This document shows positions 1 through 7,651 of a stretch of 16,221 nt of DNA, in pieces. Numbering within the stretch: the first letter of the stretch is position 1; each line of letters starts with the position of its first letter. Made by a program: the position numbers and the translations under genes. The stretch is from a bacterium. Lineage in GTDB: Bacteria; JAUVQV01; DATDCY01. The notes under the pieces are model-generated. The model was not told where the DNA came from. It worked only from the letters and a program-made list of their open reading frames with translations, and made no database searches. Where the stretch lies: the NCBI GenBank assembly GCA_036524115.1, contig DATDCY010000152.1, positions 1 to 16,221 of the forward strand, read 5' to 3'.

Positions 1-1
1 G

Positions 2-1345
2 GCCGCCTCGCGCGCGGCGCCGCGCGGCCTGCACACGGACGGCGAGGTCGATGAGTGGATCGCCCGGCAACGCGCCGCGGGGACCCTGGACGTTCAGGTC
101 GTCCCGCTCGACGCGCTCCAGGACTGGGGCACGGAGCCGGGGAGCGGCAACCTCGTGCACCGGACCGGGCGCTTCTTCAGCGTCCTCGGCCTGGACGTCC
201 AGCAGCGGACCGGCCTCAGGGAGATCCCCTGGGACCAGCCGATCATCGAGCAACCCGAGGTCGGCATCCTCGGCGTCCTGGCCAAGCGGATCGGCGGCGT
301 CCTGCACTTCTGCCTGCAGGCGAAGGAGGAGCCCGGGAACATCGGCGCGGTGCAGCTCTCGCCGACGGTCCAGGCGACGTTCAGCAATTACACGCGTGCC
401 CACCGGGGGGCGGAGCCGCCATTCCTCGCGCTCTTCACCGCGCCGGCGCCCGAGTCGGTGGTCTTCGCCCGCCTGCAGACCGAGGACGGCAGCAGGTTCC
501 TGCACAAGTCGAACCGGAACATGGTCGTGCTCGTCGGGGACGAGGTCCCCGACGAGGTGCCCGGCCCCTTCCTCTGGCTCACGCTGCGCCAGATCGCGCA
601 GCTGCTGCGCCGGGACAACCTGGTCAACGCCTGCGCCCGCAGCGTGCTGTCCGCTCTCGCGCTCCCGCTGTCGCTTCCCGGAGGGCGCGGCCCGGCAGCC
701 GGGCCGGGCGCCGGGGGTGCGGACATCCGGGAGACCCTCCAGTGGCTCGACGATATCCGCGCCGGCGTCCACCTCAGGGTCAAGCGCATCGGCCTCAACG
801 AGCTGGACGAGTGGGAGCGCGACGTGAAGGGCTATTTCTCGCACCATGAGGGCCGCTACTTCCGGCTGGTCGGTCTGAGGGTCAGCTCCGAGCACCGGGA
901 GGTGCGGCGCTGGGACCAGCCGATCATCGAGAACGCGGCGCGCGGCATCATCGGCCTGCTGGTCCGGCACGGGGCCGGGGGGCTCGAGTGCCTGCTGCAG
1001 GCGCGGCCCGAGCCGGGGAACCGCCCCGCCGTGCAGGTCGGCCCGACGGTGCAGTTCACACCGGGGAACTACTGCGCCAATCCGAAGCTGCCGCGCCCGT
1101 TCCTGCTCGAGGAGTTCTCGCAACCCGGCCGCTTCCCGCTGCTCCTCGAGACGCTGCAGGCCGAGGAGGGGGCGCGGTTCTTCCGGGAGTGCCACACCCA
1201 CCGCGTGCTCATGCTGCCCCCCGGCACGGAGCTCGAGCCGCCGCGGGGCTACCGCTGGGTCCCCGAGGCGCACCTGCGCTTCCTGCTGCATCTGGGAGAG
1301 CAGGTGAACTCCTGCGCGAGGAGCATCGTCGGATGCCTGCTCTGA
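2..1345 (+). CDS. NDP-hexose 2,3-dehydratase (5' truncated by window edge)
   Basis: This enzyme family (EvaA/TylX3/SpnO type) removes the C2 hydroxyl of an NDP-4-keto-6-deoxyhexose, giving a 3,4-diketo-2,6-dideoxy sugar, the entry step to 2-deoxysugars. The frame is open from base 2 with no start, and about 447 residues are visible, so only some 20 N-terminal residues seem to be missing. The family's internal duplication is clear. Copy 1 has HRTGRFF, WDQPIIEQPEVGILG and QLSPTVQATFSNY. Copy 2 has HHEGRYFRLVGL, WDQPIIENAARGIIG and QVGPTVQFTPGNY. The GTG at 155 lies inside conserved sequence (LVHRTGRFFSV) and is not the start. The gene overlaps the following aminotransferase by 13 nt, so the two are probably co-translated. 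The nucleotide carrier (dTDP or CDP) cannot be told. The family call is firm; the sugar product is inferred. Confidence 0.93.
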   Translation, partial: AASRAAPRGLHTDGEVDEWIARQRAAGTLDVQVVPLDALQDWGTEPGSGNLVHRTGRFFSVLGLDVQQRTGLREIPWDQPIIEQPEVGILGVLAKRIGGVLHFCLQAKEEPGNIGAVQLSPTVQATFSNYTRAHRGAEPPFLALFTAPAPESVVFARLQTEDGSRFLHKSNRNMVVLVGDEVPDEVPGPFLWLTLRQIAQLLRRDNLVNACARSVLSALALPLSLPGGRGPAAGPGAGGADIRETLQWLDDIRAGVHLRVKRIGLNELDEWERDVKGYFSHHEGRYFRLVGLRVSSEHREVRRWDQPIIENAARGIIGLLVRHGAGGLECLLQARPEPGNRPAVQVGPTVQFTPGNYCANPKLPRPFLLEEFSQPGRFPLLLETLQAEEGARFFRECHTHRVLMLPPGTELEPPRGYRWVPEAHLRFLLHLGEQVNSCARSIVGCLL

Positions 1346-2481
1346 CGCCGGCGGAGCCCCCGGCCGGCGCGCCCGCGGTGCCCTACTGGGACGTGCGCCC
1401 GTTCGCCGCCGCGCGCCGCGACGAGCTGCTCGCCGCCGTCGGGCGGGTCCTGGATTCGGGCCGCCTCGTCCTCGCGGACGAAGTGCGCCGGTTCGAGGAG
1501 GACTTCGCGCGCCTCTGCGGCGTGCGCTGGGGGGTCGGCGTCAACTCCGGGACCGACGCGCTCTTCCTCGCGCTCAAGGCGCTCGACATCGGGGCCGACG
1601 ACGAGGTCCTGACCGTCGCCAACACCGCGGTGCCGACCGTCGCCGCGATCCGCGCGACAGGGGCCACGCCGGTCTTCGTGGACGTCGAGGAAGAGACCTT
1701 TCTCATGGACCCGCGCCTGCTGCGGGAGCGGCTCTCGCCGCGCTCGCGGTGCATCGTCCCGGTCCACCTCGCCGGGCAGGCGGCGGACGTGCCGGCCCTC
1801 CGGGAAGCCGCGGCCGGCCGGGACATCCGCATCGTGGAGGACTGCGCCCAGGCCTGCGGGGCGACCATCGGCGGACGGCGGGTGGGCAGCCTCGGCGACG
1901 CGGGGGCGTTCTCCTTCTACCCGACGAAGGTCCTCGGCGCCTTCGGCGACGCCGGGATGGTGGTCACTGCCGGCGAAGCCCTCGCGCAGCGGGTGCGGCG
2001 GCTGCGCTTCTACGGCATGGAGCGCGAGTACGCAGCGCTCGAGGAGGGCTACAACTCGCGGCTCGACGAGGTCCAGGCGGCGCTCCTGAGCGTCAGGCTC
2101 GCGCTCCTCGACGAGGCCGTGGCGGGGCGCCGCGCGATCGCCCGGCGGTACGACGAGGCCCTGGCCGGCCTCGGCGACCTCGCCCTGCCGGTGACCGGCG
2201 CGGGGCGCGACCACCAGTACTACCTCTACACGGTCCGCACGCCGCGCCGGGACGCCCTGCGCGAGCACCTGGCGACCCGGGGGATCGAGACGAAGATCAA
2301 CTACCCGCACCCCGTGCACCTGATGCAGGCCTACGCGTTCCTCGGCTGGCGGCCGGGCGACCTGCCGGTCACCGAACGGCTGGCGGCGACCGTGCTCTCG
2401 CTCCCCATCTACCCGGAGATGCCGCCCGCGCACCAGTCGCTGGTCGTCGACGCGGTCCGCGACTTCTTCGGCGAGGCATGA
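1333..2481 (+). CDS. DegT/DnrJ/EryC1/StrS-family PLP-dependent sugar aminotransferase
   Basis: A 382-aa aspartate-aminotransferase-fold enzyme that moves an amino group from glutamate to a keto group of a nucleotide sugar in the cytoplasm. I chose ATG 1333 because GAGGAG (1318-1323) sits 9 nt upstream and the length matches the family (about 370-385 aa). An upstream in-frame extension would run through the dehydratase gene. Visible motifs are NSGTDALFLAL for cofactor phosphate binding, the D170-C-A-Q173 motif (VEDCAQACG), the Schiff-base Lys199 in SFYPTKVLGAFGDAG, and N241-S-R-L in GYNSRLDEVQAA. Directly after a 2,3-dehydratase, C3 amination of the 3-keto sugar as in EvaB is the likeliest role. 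C4 amination cannot be excluded, and no separate 3-ketoreductase is in the window. The family is certain; the regiochemistry is inferred. Confidence 0.93.
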   Translation: MPALTPAEPPAGAPAVPYWDVRPFAAARRDELLAAVGRVLDSGRLVLADEVRRFEEDFARLCGVRWGVGVNSGTDALFLALKALDIGADDEVLTVANTAVPTVAAIRATGATPVFVDVEEETFLMDPRLLRERLSPRSRCIVPVHLAGQAADVPALREAAAGRDIRIVEDCAQACGATIGGRRVGSLGDAGAFSFYPTKVLGAFGDAGMVVTAGEALAQRVRRLRFYGMEREYAALEEGYNSRLDEVQAALLSVRLALLDEAVAGRRAIARRYDEALAGLGDLALPVTGAGRDHQYYLYTVRTPRRDALREHLATRGIETKINYPHPVHLMQAYAFLGWRPGDLPVTERLAATVLSLPIYPEMPPAHQSLVVDAVRDFFGEA

Positions 2482-3242
2482 ACGCGCGCGAGTACCGCGC
2501 GATGTTCGAGGCCGAGGACCGCCACTGGTGGTACGTCGGCCTGCACGAACTGGTCGTCGCGATCGTCGGGCGCCTGGCCGCAGGCCGGCGCGAGCCGCTG
2601 CGCATCCTCGACGCCGGGTGCGGGACGGGACGGCTGATGCAGCTGCTCGGTCGTGCCGGCGCGGTCGAGGGCTTCGACGTCTCGCCGGAGGCCGTCGACT
2701 TCTGCCGCCGGCGGGGGCTCGAGCGCGTGCGGGTCGCGGACCTCAACGCGCCGGCGCTGCCGGAGTGCGCGTACGACGTGATCACCGTCATCGACGTGCT
2801 CTACCACCGCGGCGTGCGGGACGAGGCGGCCGCGCTCGGCTCGCTGCGGGCGGCGCTGGCGCCCGGCGGCGTGCTCATCAGGAACGACCCTGCATTCGAG
2901 GCGCTGCGCAGCGACCACGACCGCGCGGTCCACACGCGCGAGCGCTACCGGCCCCCGCGCGTGCGGCAGCTGCTGCTTGCCGCGGGACTGGAGCCTGAGA
3001 TCGTCACCTACCGCGTCGCCGCCGCGGCCCCCGCCATCGCGCTCCACCGTCTCGCCCGGCGGTGGGGGCGTGCGGTCGCCGAGACCGACGTCCGCTCCGA
3101 CGTGAAGCTCCCCGGCGCGGGGCTGAACCGGGCGCTCCTCGCCCTGCTGCGCGCGGAGAACCGGCTGATCGCGCGCACCGGCCTGCCCTTCGGGACATCC
3201 GTCTTCGCCGTGGCGCGGCGGCCGGCGGTGTCCGGCACATGA
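2478..3242 (+). CDS. class I SAM-dependent methyltransferase
   Basis: A 254-aa Rossmann-fold methyltransferase starting at an ATGA overlap with the aminotransferase stop (4 nt shared), which suggests translational coupling. Motif I is ILDAGCGTGRL (D45-A-G-C-G-T-G51). An acidic residue for the SAM ribose follows in EGFDVSPEAVDFC (D67), then motif II/III-like segments YDVITVIDVLYH and LAPGGVLIRNDPAFEAL. The N-terminus (EYRAMFEAEDRHWWYVGLHE) resembles methyltransferases that I recall next to polyprenyl-linked glycosyltransferases, which would suit lipid-linked sugars. The substrate cannot be read from sequence. Options are N- or O-methylation of the amino-deoxysugar (compare EvaC-type C-methylation) or methylation of a lipid-linked saccharide. 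The C-terminal third (about residues 170-254) is Arg-rich and not diagnostic. Confidence 0.88.
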   Translation: MNAREYRAMFEAEDRHWWYVGLHELVVAIVGRLAAGRREPLRILDAGCGTGRLMQLLGRAGAVEGFDVSPEAVDFCRRRGLERVRVADLNAPALPECAYDVITVIDVLYHRGVRDEAAALGSLRAALAPGGVLIRNDPAFEALRSDHDRAVHTRERYRPPRVRQLLLAAGLEPEIVTYRVAAAAPAIALHRLARRWGRAVAETDVRSDVKLPGAGLNRALLALLRAENRLIARTGLPFGTSVFAVARRPAVSGT

Positions 3243-4900
3243 GCGCGGGCGCCTGGGCCCCGGCGGCAAGCGCCTGGCTGGCGCTCCCGCGGCCGGTCCC
3301 CCGGCGGTGGCTGGTCTTCGCGCTCCTCGCGCTGGCGCTGCTTGCGCGACAACCGCGGGACCTGCTCCACCCGCAGTTCAACGCCGAGGAGGGGAGCATC
3401 ATCTTCCAGCAGGCCTACAATCAGGGGCCCTGGCGATCGCTCTTCGTCCCGGCGTCGGGCTACCTGCATCTGACGCTGCGCCTGGCGGGCGCGCTGGCCC
3501 TGCTCGTCCCCCTCGAGCTGGCCCCGCTGGTCTTCAAGGTGCTGGCCGTCGGGGTCCAGATGGTCCCGGTGGCGTACCTCCTGGCGGACGGCGTCCCGGG
3601 CTTCGCCGTCGCTCCCGCCTTCCGCGTGGCCGGCGCGGCGGCGGTGCTGGCCGGGCCGAACTCGCAGGAGGTCTATCTCAACCTCAACAACTCCCAGTGG
3701 TTCCTGACGCTCGCGGGCTGCCTCATCCTGCTCGCGGGACCGCGCCCCGGAAAGTGGCGCCGGGCCCTGGACACCGGGGTGATCCTGCTCTTCGCGACGA
3801 CGGGGCCGTTTGTCATCGCCTGCGCGCCGCTCGCGCTGTGGTCCCTGTGGCGCTGCCGTGCCCGCGGAGTCCGCACCTGGACCCCGCTCATCGCACTCGC
3901 CGGCGCCGCCGTCCAGCTGGCGCTGCTGGCCACAGGTCCGCGCGCGACGAGCGCGACCGCCGGCTTCGGGATCCCCACCGTCGCCGAGATCGTCCGGATC
4001 CTCGGGCTGGACGGCGCCGCCAACGCGTTCTTCGGCCTCAATTTCGTCGCGGCGCGCCATTCCGGGTTCCCTGCCGGCGCCGTGCTCGCCGCAGCGGCCG
4101 CCGTGCCGGCACTGGGGCTCGCGGCCGTCGCGCTCCGCAACCTCGCGCTGCTCGTCCTGCTCGGGCTGGCCACCGTCGCCGCCGCCGTCCCGTTTCTCTT
4201 CCCGCTCAACGACCCGCGCCACTGGCTGAGCCCGGCGTTCGGCCCGCGGTACTTCTTCTTCACCATGCTCTTCGTCGTCTGCACGCTGCTGGCCATGGCG
4301 GAGCGCGGCGGCACCTGGCGCGCCCTCGCGGTCCCCGGCCTCGCGGCCGTGCTCCTGCTCGGCGTGCGCGGGGACTACCGCATACCTCCCGCCATGGACA
4401 CCCACTGGCACGATCAGGTCGCCGCGTTCCGCTCGCTGCCGCCGGGAACGGACTTCTTCATCCCCGTCTATCCGCAGGTGTCGGCGTGGGGGATGACGCT
4501 GCGGCGCACGTCGCAGCCGGCCGCCGCCGACCCGCTCGCCGGCCACAAGGCTTCCGGGGCGCCGCTGCGGGCTGCCGTGGAGTTCGTCGGCACGACGCTC
4601 CCCCCCGACAGCACGTCTCCCGACCAGAAGGTCATCGTCCGGGGCTACGCCGCGGATGCGGGCAGCCGCAGCGCCGCCGGCGTGTTCCTGAACATCGACG
4701 GCCGTCTCTTTCCCGCGGTGACCGGGATGACGCCCGAGGCGACCCAGGCCGACCCTTCCCTCGCCGGCGCCGGTTTCGCCCGCTACGTGCCCAGGGACGC
4801 CCTGGGGGCGGGGGCGCACGAACTCCAGGTGCTCGCCCTGGATCACGCCGGCACGTCGCTGCTCGCGCCGGGGCCGACGCGGCGCTTCACGCTGCCCTAG
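3239..4900 (+). CDS. multi-pass membrane protein, GT-C-like, with C-terminal extracytoplasmic domain
   Basis: A 553-aa protein that starts at another ATGA overlap with the methyltransferase. The first ~376 residues hold roughly 9-10 hydrophobic segments: one near 23-36, several through the middle, and the last near 361-376. The first large loop carries an acidic motif, FNAEEGS (N48-A-E50-E51), where GT-C glycosyltransferases keep their catalytic acidic residues. From about 380 the chain is soluble. Its last ~90 residues alternate in a beta-rich way (KVIVRGYAADAG; HELQVLALDHAG), like an immunoglobulin-like or jelly-roll domain. The operon context suggests transfer of a lipid-linked sugar on the outer face of the inner membrane. 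I do not recognise a specific family, so glycosyltransferase activity is an inference from topology, the acidic loop and the neighbours. A flippase- or polymerase-like role is possible. Confidence 0.75.
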   Translation: MSAGAWAPAASAWLALPRPVPRRWLVFALLALALLARQPRDLLHPQFNAEEGSIIFQQAYNQGPWRSLFVPASGYLHLTLRLAGALALLVPLELAPLVFKVLAVGVQMVPVAYLLADGVPGFAVAPAFRVAGAAAVLAGPNSQEVYLNLNNSQWFLTLAGCLILLAGPRPGKWRRALDTGVILLFATTGPFVIACAPLALWSLWRCRARGVRTWTPLIALAGAAVQLALLATGPRATSATAGFGIPTVAEIVRILGLDGAANAFFGLNFVAARHSGFPAGAVLAAAAAVPALGLAAVALRNLALLVLLGLATVAAAVPFLFPLNDPRHWLSPAFGPRYFFFTMLFVVCTLLAMAERGGTWRALAVPGLAAVLLLGVRGDYRIPPAMDTHWHDQVAAFRSLPPGTDFFIPVYPQVSAWGMTLRRTSQPAAADPLAGHKASGAPLRAAVEFVGTTLPPDSTSPDQKVIVRGYAADAGSRSAAGVFLNIDGRLFPAVTGMTPEATQADPSLAGAGFARYVPRDALGAGAHELQVLALDHAGTSLLAPGPTRRFTLP

Positions 4901-4905
4901 CGACG

Positions 4906-6387
4906 ATGCGGATCGTCTTCGTCGAGCCCGTCCTGCGCTTCTCCGTCCCGCTCGGGGTCACGGGGGTCGCGGCCATGCTCCGCCGCGGCGGGCACGAGGT
5001 CGGCCTCGTCCTGGCGGAGCGTGCGCCCGAGCGCACCGTCGCGCGGGTCGCGGCCCTCCGCCCGGACGCGGTCGCCTTCAGCGTGCTCTCCGGCGGCCAC
5101 CACTGGCACTACGCGATCGCCCGGGCGCTCAAGGAGCGGCTCGGCGTGCCGACACTCTGGGGGGGGCCCCACCCGACGTTCTTCCCCGAGATGATCGAGT
5201 TGCCGTGGGTCGACGCGGCGTGCGTCGGCGAGGGCGAGCAGGCGGCGCTGCTCTTCGCGGACGCGTTCGACCGCGAGGGGGGACTGCCGGCGGCGGTCCC
5301 CAACTTCCTCATCAAGCGCGATGGGCGTGTGTGCGCCAGCGCTCCCCTCCCGCGCAACCGCAACCTCGACGCCCTGCCGTTCCCGGCGCGCGAGCTGTAT
5401 TTCGACCGGTTCCCGGTTCTCCGGGAGCACGGGGTCAAGCACTTCATGGCGCACCGCGGCTGCCCGTACCGCTGCACCTATTGCTTCAACGACGCCTACA
5501 ACGCCCTGTACCGCGAGCAGGCCGGCGACCGCGCGATCTACCGCTCGCGCAGCCCCGAGTCGATCGTCGAGGAAGTGCTCGCCGTGGGCCGCCAGGTCCC
5601 GCTGCGCATGGTCGCCTTCGTCGACGATTGCTTCACCCTGCAGAAGCGCTGGACCCTGGCGTTCGCGGAAGTCTACGCGCGCCGGTGCCGCCTCCCGTTC
5701 AGCTGCCACGTCCGCTTCGACAACATCGACGAGGAGACCGTCGCCGCCCTGCGGGGCGCGGGGCTGCACCTGGCGTACGCGGGCGTAGAGTCCGGTGACG
5801 AGTTCATCCGCAACCGCGTGATGCGGCGGGGGATGACCGAGGAGCGGATGCGCGCGGGCGGCGCCCTGCTCCACCGGCACGGGGTCAGGCTGATCACCGA
5901 GAACGTGCTCGGCGCGCCGGGCGAGACGTACGCGACCGCGCGCAGCACGCTGCGGGTGAATGTCGCGATCCGGCCCGCCCTCGCCAACGCCTCGATCTTC
6001 ACGCCCTACCCGCGCCTGCCGCTGACGAAATACGCGATCGACACGGGGTGCTACGACGGGTCCGTGGACGCGCTCGACGGCACCTACTACCACGCCAGCG
6101 CGCTGCGCTTCGCGAGCGGGCGCGACGCGCACCGGATCGTCAACCTGCGGCACTTCTTCAGCGTGCTCGCGCGCCACCCGCGGCTGCTCCCCCTGCTCGC
6201 GCCCCTGCTCGCGGCCAGGCCCAACGCGCTCTACCGCTGGATCGGCGACCTGGCCGACGGCTACTACCTGCGCCGGTGCCTTCCATACCGCATGACGCTG
6301 CGGGAGCTCCTGCGGACGCTGCGGCACTATCTCGCCTCCTACCGCCGCGACCCGGGGGAGGCCCGCCGGCCGCGCCCCGGGAGCTAA
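4906..6387 (+). CDS. B12-binding-domain radical SAM protein
   Basis: A 493-aa cytoplasmic iron-sulfur enzyme beginning 5 nt after the previous stop. I see no strong Shine-Dalgarno sequence, so coupling to the upstream gene is likely. Residues 1 to about 130 look like a cobalamin-binding Rossmann domain (MRIVFVEPVLRFSVPLGV; LWGGPHPTFFPEM; ACVGEGEQAALLF). The radical SAM cluster motif is C186-P-Y-R-C190-T-Y-C193 in HRGCPYRCTYCFND. Later barrel elements include MVAFVDDCFTLQK, FSCHVRFDNID, LAYAGVESGDEFIRN and ENVLGAPGET. The order B12 domain then radical SAM is typical of class B methylases and of related enzymes that carry the fold but need not methylate. Its place in the sugar operon suggests C-methylation or another radical modification of a sugar or lipid carrier. 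The family is sure, the substrate unknown. Confidence 0.9.
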   Translation: MRIVFVEPVLRFSVPLGVTGVAAMLRRGGHEVGLVLAERAPERTVARVAALRPDAVAFSVLSGGHHWHYAIARALKERLGVPTLWGGPHPTFFPEMIELPWVDAACVGEGEQAALLFADAFDREGGLPAAVPNFLIKRDGRVCASAPLPRNRNLDALPFPARELYFDRFPVLREHGVKHFMAHRGCPYRCTYCFNDAYNALYREQAGDRAIYRSRSPESIVEEVLAVGRQVPLRMVAFVDDCFTLQKRWTLAFAEVYARRCRLPFSCHVRFDNIDEETVAALRGAGLHLAYAGVESGDEFIRNRVMRRGMTEERMRAGGALLHRHGVRLITENVLGAPGETYATARSTLRVNVAIRPALANASIFTPYPRLPLTKYAIDTGCYDGSVDALDGTYYHASALRFASGRDAHRIVNLRHFFSVLARHPRLLPLLAPLLAARPNALYRWIGDLADGYYLRRCLPYRMTLRELLRTLRHYLASYRRDPGEARRPRPGS

Positions 6388-6391
6388 AGGC

Positions 6392-6406
6392 GTCCGGCCG
6401 CCGGAC
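6392..6406 (+). other. short GC hairpin after the sugar operon
   Basis: GTCCGG (6392-6397) pairs with CCGGAC (6401-6406) around a 3-nt loop, 4 nt after the radical SAM stop. No T run follows, so it is not a standard intrinsic terminator. It may stabilise a 3' end or be chance in GC-rich DNA. Confidence 0.3.
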
Positions 6407-6409
6407 CCG

Positions 6410-6438
6410 TTGCCGCGGGCGGCCCGCGCTGCGACAAT
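6410..6438 (+). promoter_or_regulatory. possible sigma-70-like promoter of the YihY/BrkB gene (leaderless start)
   Basis: TTGCCG (6410-6415) and GACAAT (6433-6438) are exactly 17 nt apart, each matching 4 of 6 consensus bases. The predicted transcription start lies 6-8 nt after the -10 box, on or next to the GTG start at 6445. That GTG has no usable Shine-Dalgarno spacing. The reading is weak evidence in GC-rich DNA. Confidence 0.35.
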
Positions 6439-6444
6439 GGAGCG

Positions 6445-7290
6445 GTGGAAGCCCTGCGCGTGCTCGGCCGGGCGGTCACGAAGTTCCACCGTGACAACGG
6501 CCTCTTCCTCGCCTCGGGGATCGCCTTCCAGGTGATCCTGGCCCTGGTGCCGCTCGCGCTGCTCGTGCTCTCCTTCGCGGGGTCGTACCTCGTCTCCCAC
6601 GAGCAGGCGATGGAGCAGTTCGCGCGCTACCTCGAGCAGGCAGCGCCGACCCTGGACGCGGCCCACCGCGCGAGCGTCATCGCGGTCGTCGAGGACCGCG
6701 GGACCATCGGCGTGGTCGGCACGGCGGGCCTGCTCTGGATCGCGACCACGGTCTTCGGCTGGCTCAGGACGGCCCTGAACGCGATCTTCGGGGTGCCGCG
6801 GCCCCACGGGACGCTGCGGGGGATGCTCCTCGACCTGGCGATGATCGTGCTCTCCGGCGCGGTGTTCCTGGCGAGCGCCGTCCTCGCCGGCTTCATCGAG
6901 TATCTGCGCCGCGCGCCCGCCCTCCTGCCCGCCGTCCGGGCGCGGCTCACGGGGGCCTCGCTCTCGTACGTGGCCCCCTTCGCCGCGATCCTGCTGATCT
7001 GCTTCCTGATCTACTACCTCGTCCCGAACCGCCGCGGCTCGGCGCGGGCCGCCCTCGTGGGCGCGCTCGTCACCGGCATCCTCTGGGAGGCCGCCAAGCA
7101 CCTCTTCGCCTGGTACGTCGCTGCGTCCGGGAGCTACTCTCTGGTCTACGGCCCTCTGGGCGCCGCCGCGGTGCTCCTCGTCTGGATCTACTATTCGGCT
7201 GCGGTGCTCCTTCTCGGCGCCGAGGTCGCGTCGGTCCTGGAGGGTGCCGACCGCGTTCCGCGCAGCGGCACGGCGGGCGGCGCCCGCTGA
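6445..7290 (+). CDS. YihY/virulence factor BrkB family inner-membrane protein
   Basis: A 281-aa polytopic protein of the UPF0761/YihY-BrkB family, whose molecular function is not firmly established. Members were once called ribonuclease BN in error. Six hydrophobic segments are visible with typical motifs: FHRDNGLFLASGIAFQVILA at residues 13-32, the WLRTALNAIFGVPRP region, LICFLIYYLVPNRR, ALVTGILWEAAKHLFAWYV, SYSLVYGPLGA, and VLLVWIYYSAAVLLLGAEVA. These cover the family from end to end at normal length. GTG 6445 is the first possible start codon in this frame after the stop at 6385. A better-looking ATG at 6437 is out of frame. The 57-nt gap from the sugar operon and a possible promoter suggest separate transcription. 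A GCGGGC/GCCCGC hairpin (7273-7287) overlaps the 3' end without a T run. Confidence 0.9.
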   Translation: MEALRVLGRAVTKFHRDNGLFLASGIAFQVILALVPLALLVLSFAGSYLVSHEQAMEQFARYLEQAAPTLDAAHRASVIAVVEDRGTIGVVGTAGLLWIATTVFGWLRTALNAIFGVPRPHGTLRGMLLDLAMIVLSGAVFLASAVLAGFIEYLRRAPALLPAVRARLTGASLSYVAPFAAILLICFLIYYLVPNRRGSARAALVGALVTGILWEAAKHLFAWYVAASGSYSLVYGPLGAAAVLLVWIYYSAAVLLLGAEVASVLEGADRVPRSGTAGGAR

Positions 7291-7427
7291 CTCGTCCGAT
7301 CGCCCGCCGACCCGCGCAAGCCGGAAGCGGTTCGTGTATACTTGAGCAGTTACCATGGGCATAGTTCGTCGCGGGCAGGGGCGTGGGGCATGAAGCTGAC
7401 CGCAAATGAAACTTTGCAGGCGATCCG

Positions 7428-7444
7428 CGTAACCTTCGGTAACG
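7428..7444 (+). promoter_or_regulatory. candidate activator site (imperfect palindrome), copy 1
   Basis: CGTAACC-TTC-GGTAACG is an inverted repeat with 6 of 7 arm positions complementary. The first base of GGTAAC lies 125 nt upstream of the -12 GC at 7563, a usual distance for a sigma-54 enhancer site. A similar site lies at nearly the same distance (122 nt) before the second operon. A further partial match, AGTTACC-ATG-GGCATAG, lies at 7348-7364. Confidence 0.4.
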
Positions 7445-7549
7445 ATCCTTCGAGAGGTTTCCGTCGCCGCCCCCGGCATGGGAACGGCGCTGGTCCACAA
7501 CAAATTGATTCGATTATGAAATAGTCATGGCATCGATTGCCCCCGCCCT

Positions 7550-7565
7550 TCGCATGCATTTTGCT
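7550..7565 (+). promoter_or_regulatory. candidate sigma-54 (-24/-12) promoter, copy 1
   Basis: TCGCATGCATTTTGCT matches the TGGCAYG-N4-TTGCW consensus except that the first G of the -24 GG pair is C. The TTGCT -12 element and the spacing are perfect. It would start transcription near 7576, leaving a 5' leader of about 75 nt before ATG 7652. The changed G lowers confidence. Confidence 0.4.
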
Positions 7566-7651
7566 TTCGCCGTACCTTCATGAGCATCGGTCTGCAACAG
7601 ACATTCACCGGACGCTTCGACTACCGTCCCGCTCTGCGATAGGAGGAGAAC

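Larger units (their letters stand above)
7291..7651 (+). promoter_or_regulatory. 361-nt intergenic regulatory region upstream of the DUF4212 symporter operon
   Basis: This gap is visibly richer in A and T than the flanking genes. It holds the GGTAAC palindrome (7428-7444), a weaker half-site GTTACC (7349-7354), a small palindrome GGCA-N5-TGCC (7529-7541), a -24/-12-like element (7550-7565) and a strong Shine-Dalgarno sequence AGGAGGAG (7641-7648). No convincing gene is present. A 44-codon reading frame at 7390-7524 lacks family character. Confidence 0.6.

Noticed and set aside
155-1345. GTG at 155 as the start of the dehydratase
   Set aside because: The same frame is open from base 2, and the residues before and across 155 (DEWIARQ; PLDALQDWG; LVHRTGRFF) fit the family, so 155 is an internal codon.
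3307-4905. N-terminal extension of the radical SAM reading frame back to 3307
   Set aside because: The extension is out of frame with the overlapping membrane-protein gene and is Arg/Ala/Pro-rich shadow sequence. ATG 4906 begins the recognisable domain.
7273-7287. GCGGGC-GGC-GCCCGC hairpin as a terminator of the YihY/BrkB gene
   Set aside because: It lies inside the coding 3' end and no T run follows. Such short GC stems are expected by chance here.
7337-7342. TATACT as a sigma-70 -10 box
   Set aside because: No -35-like hexamer lies at 16-18 nt spacing, and the TG of an extended -10 is not correctly placed.
4897-7503. Long minus-strand open frames, such as 3008-4846, 4897-7503, 7863-10022 and 14054-16048
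   Set aside because: Their translations are Arg/Gly/Asp/Val-rich with no domain motifs and lie opposite well-identified genes. This is a common artefact of GC-rich third positions.
7390-7524. 44-codon frame starting MKLTANETLQAIRV
   Set aside because: It has no clear ribosome site, a low-complexity Arg-rich second half and no family resemblance. It overlaps the candidate palindrome in a regulatory gap.
7528-7541. TGGCATCGATTGCC as a second -24/-12 promoter
   Set aside because: GG and GC are separated by 8 nt, not 10. It is better seen as a small GGCA-N5-TGCC palindrome of unknown meaning.
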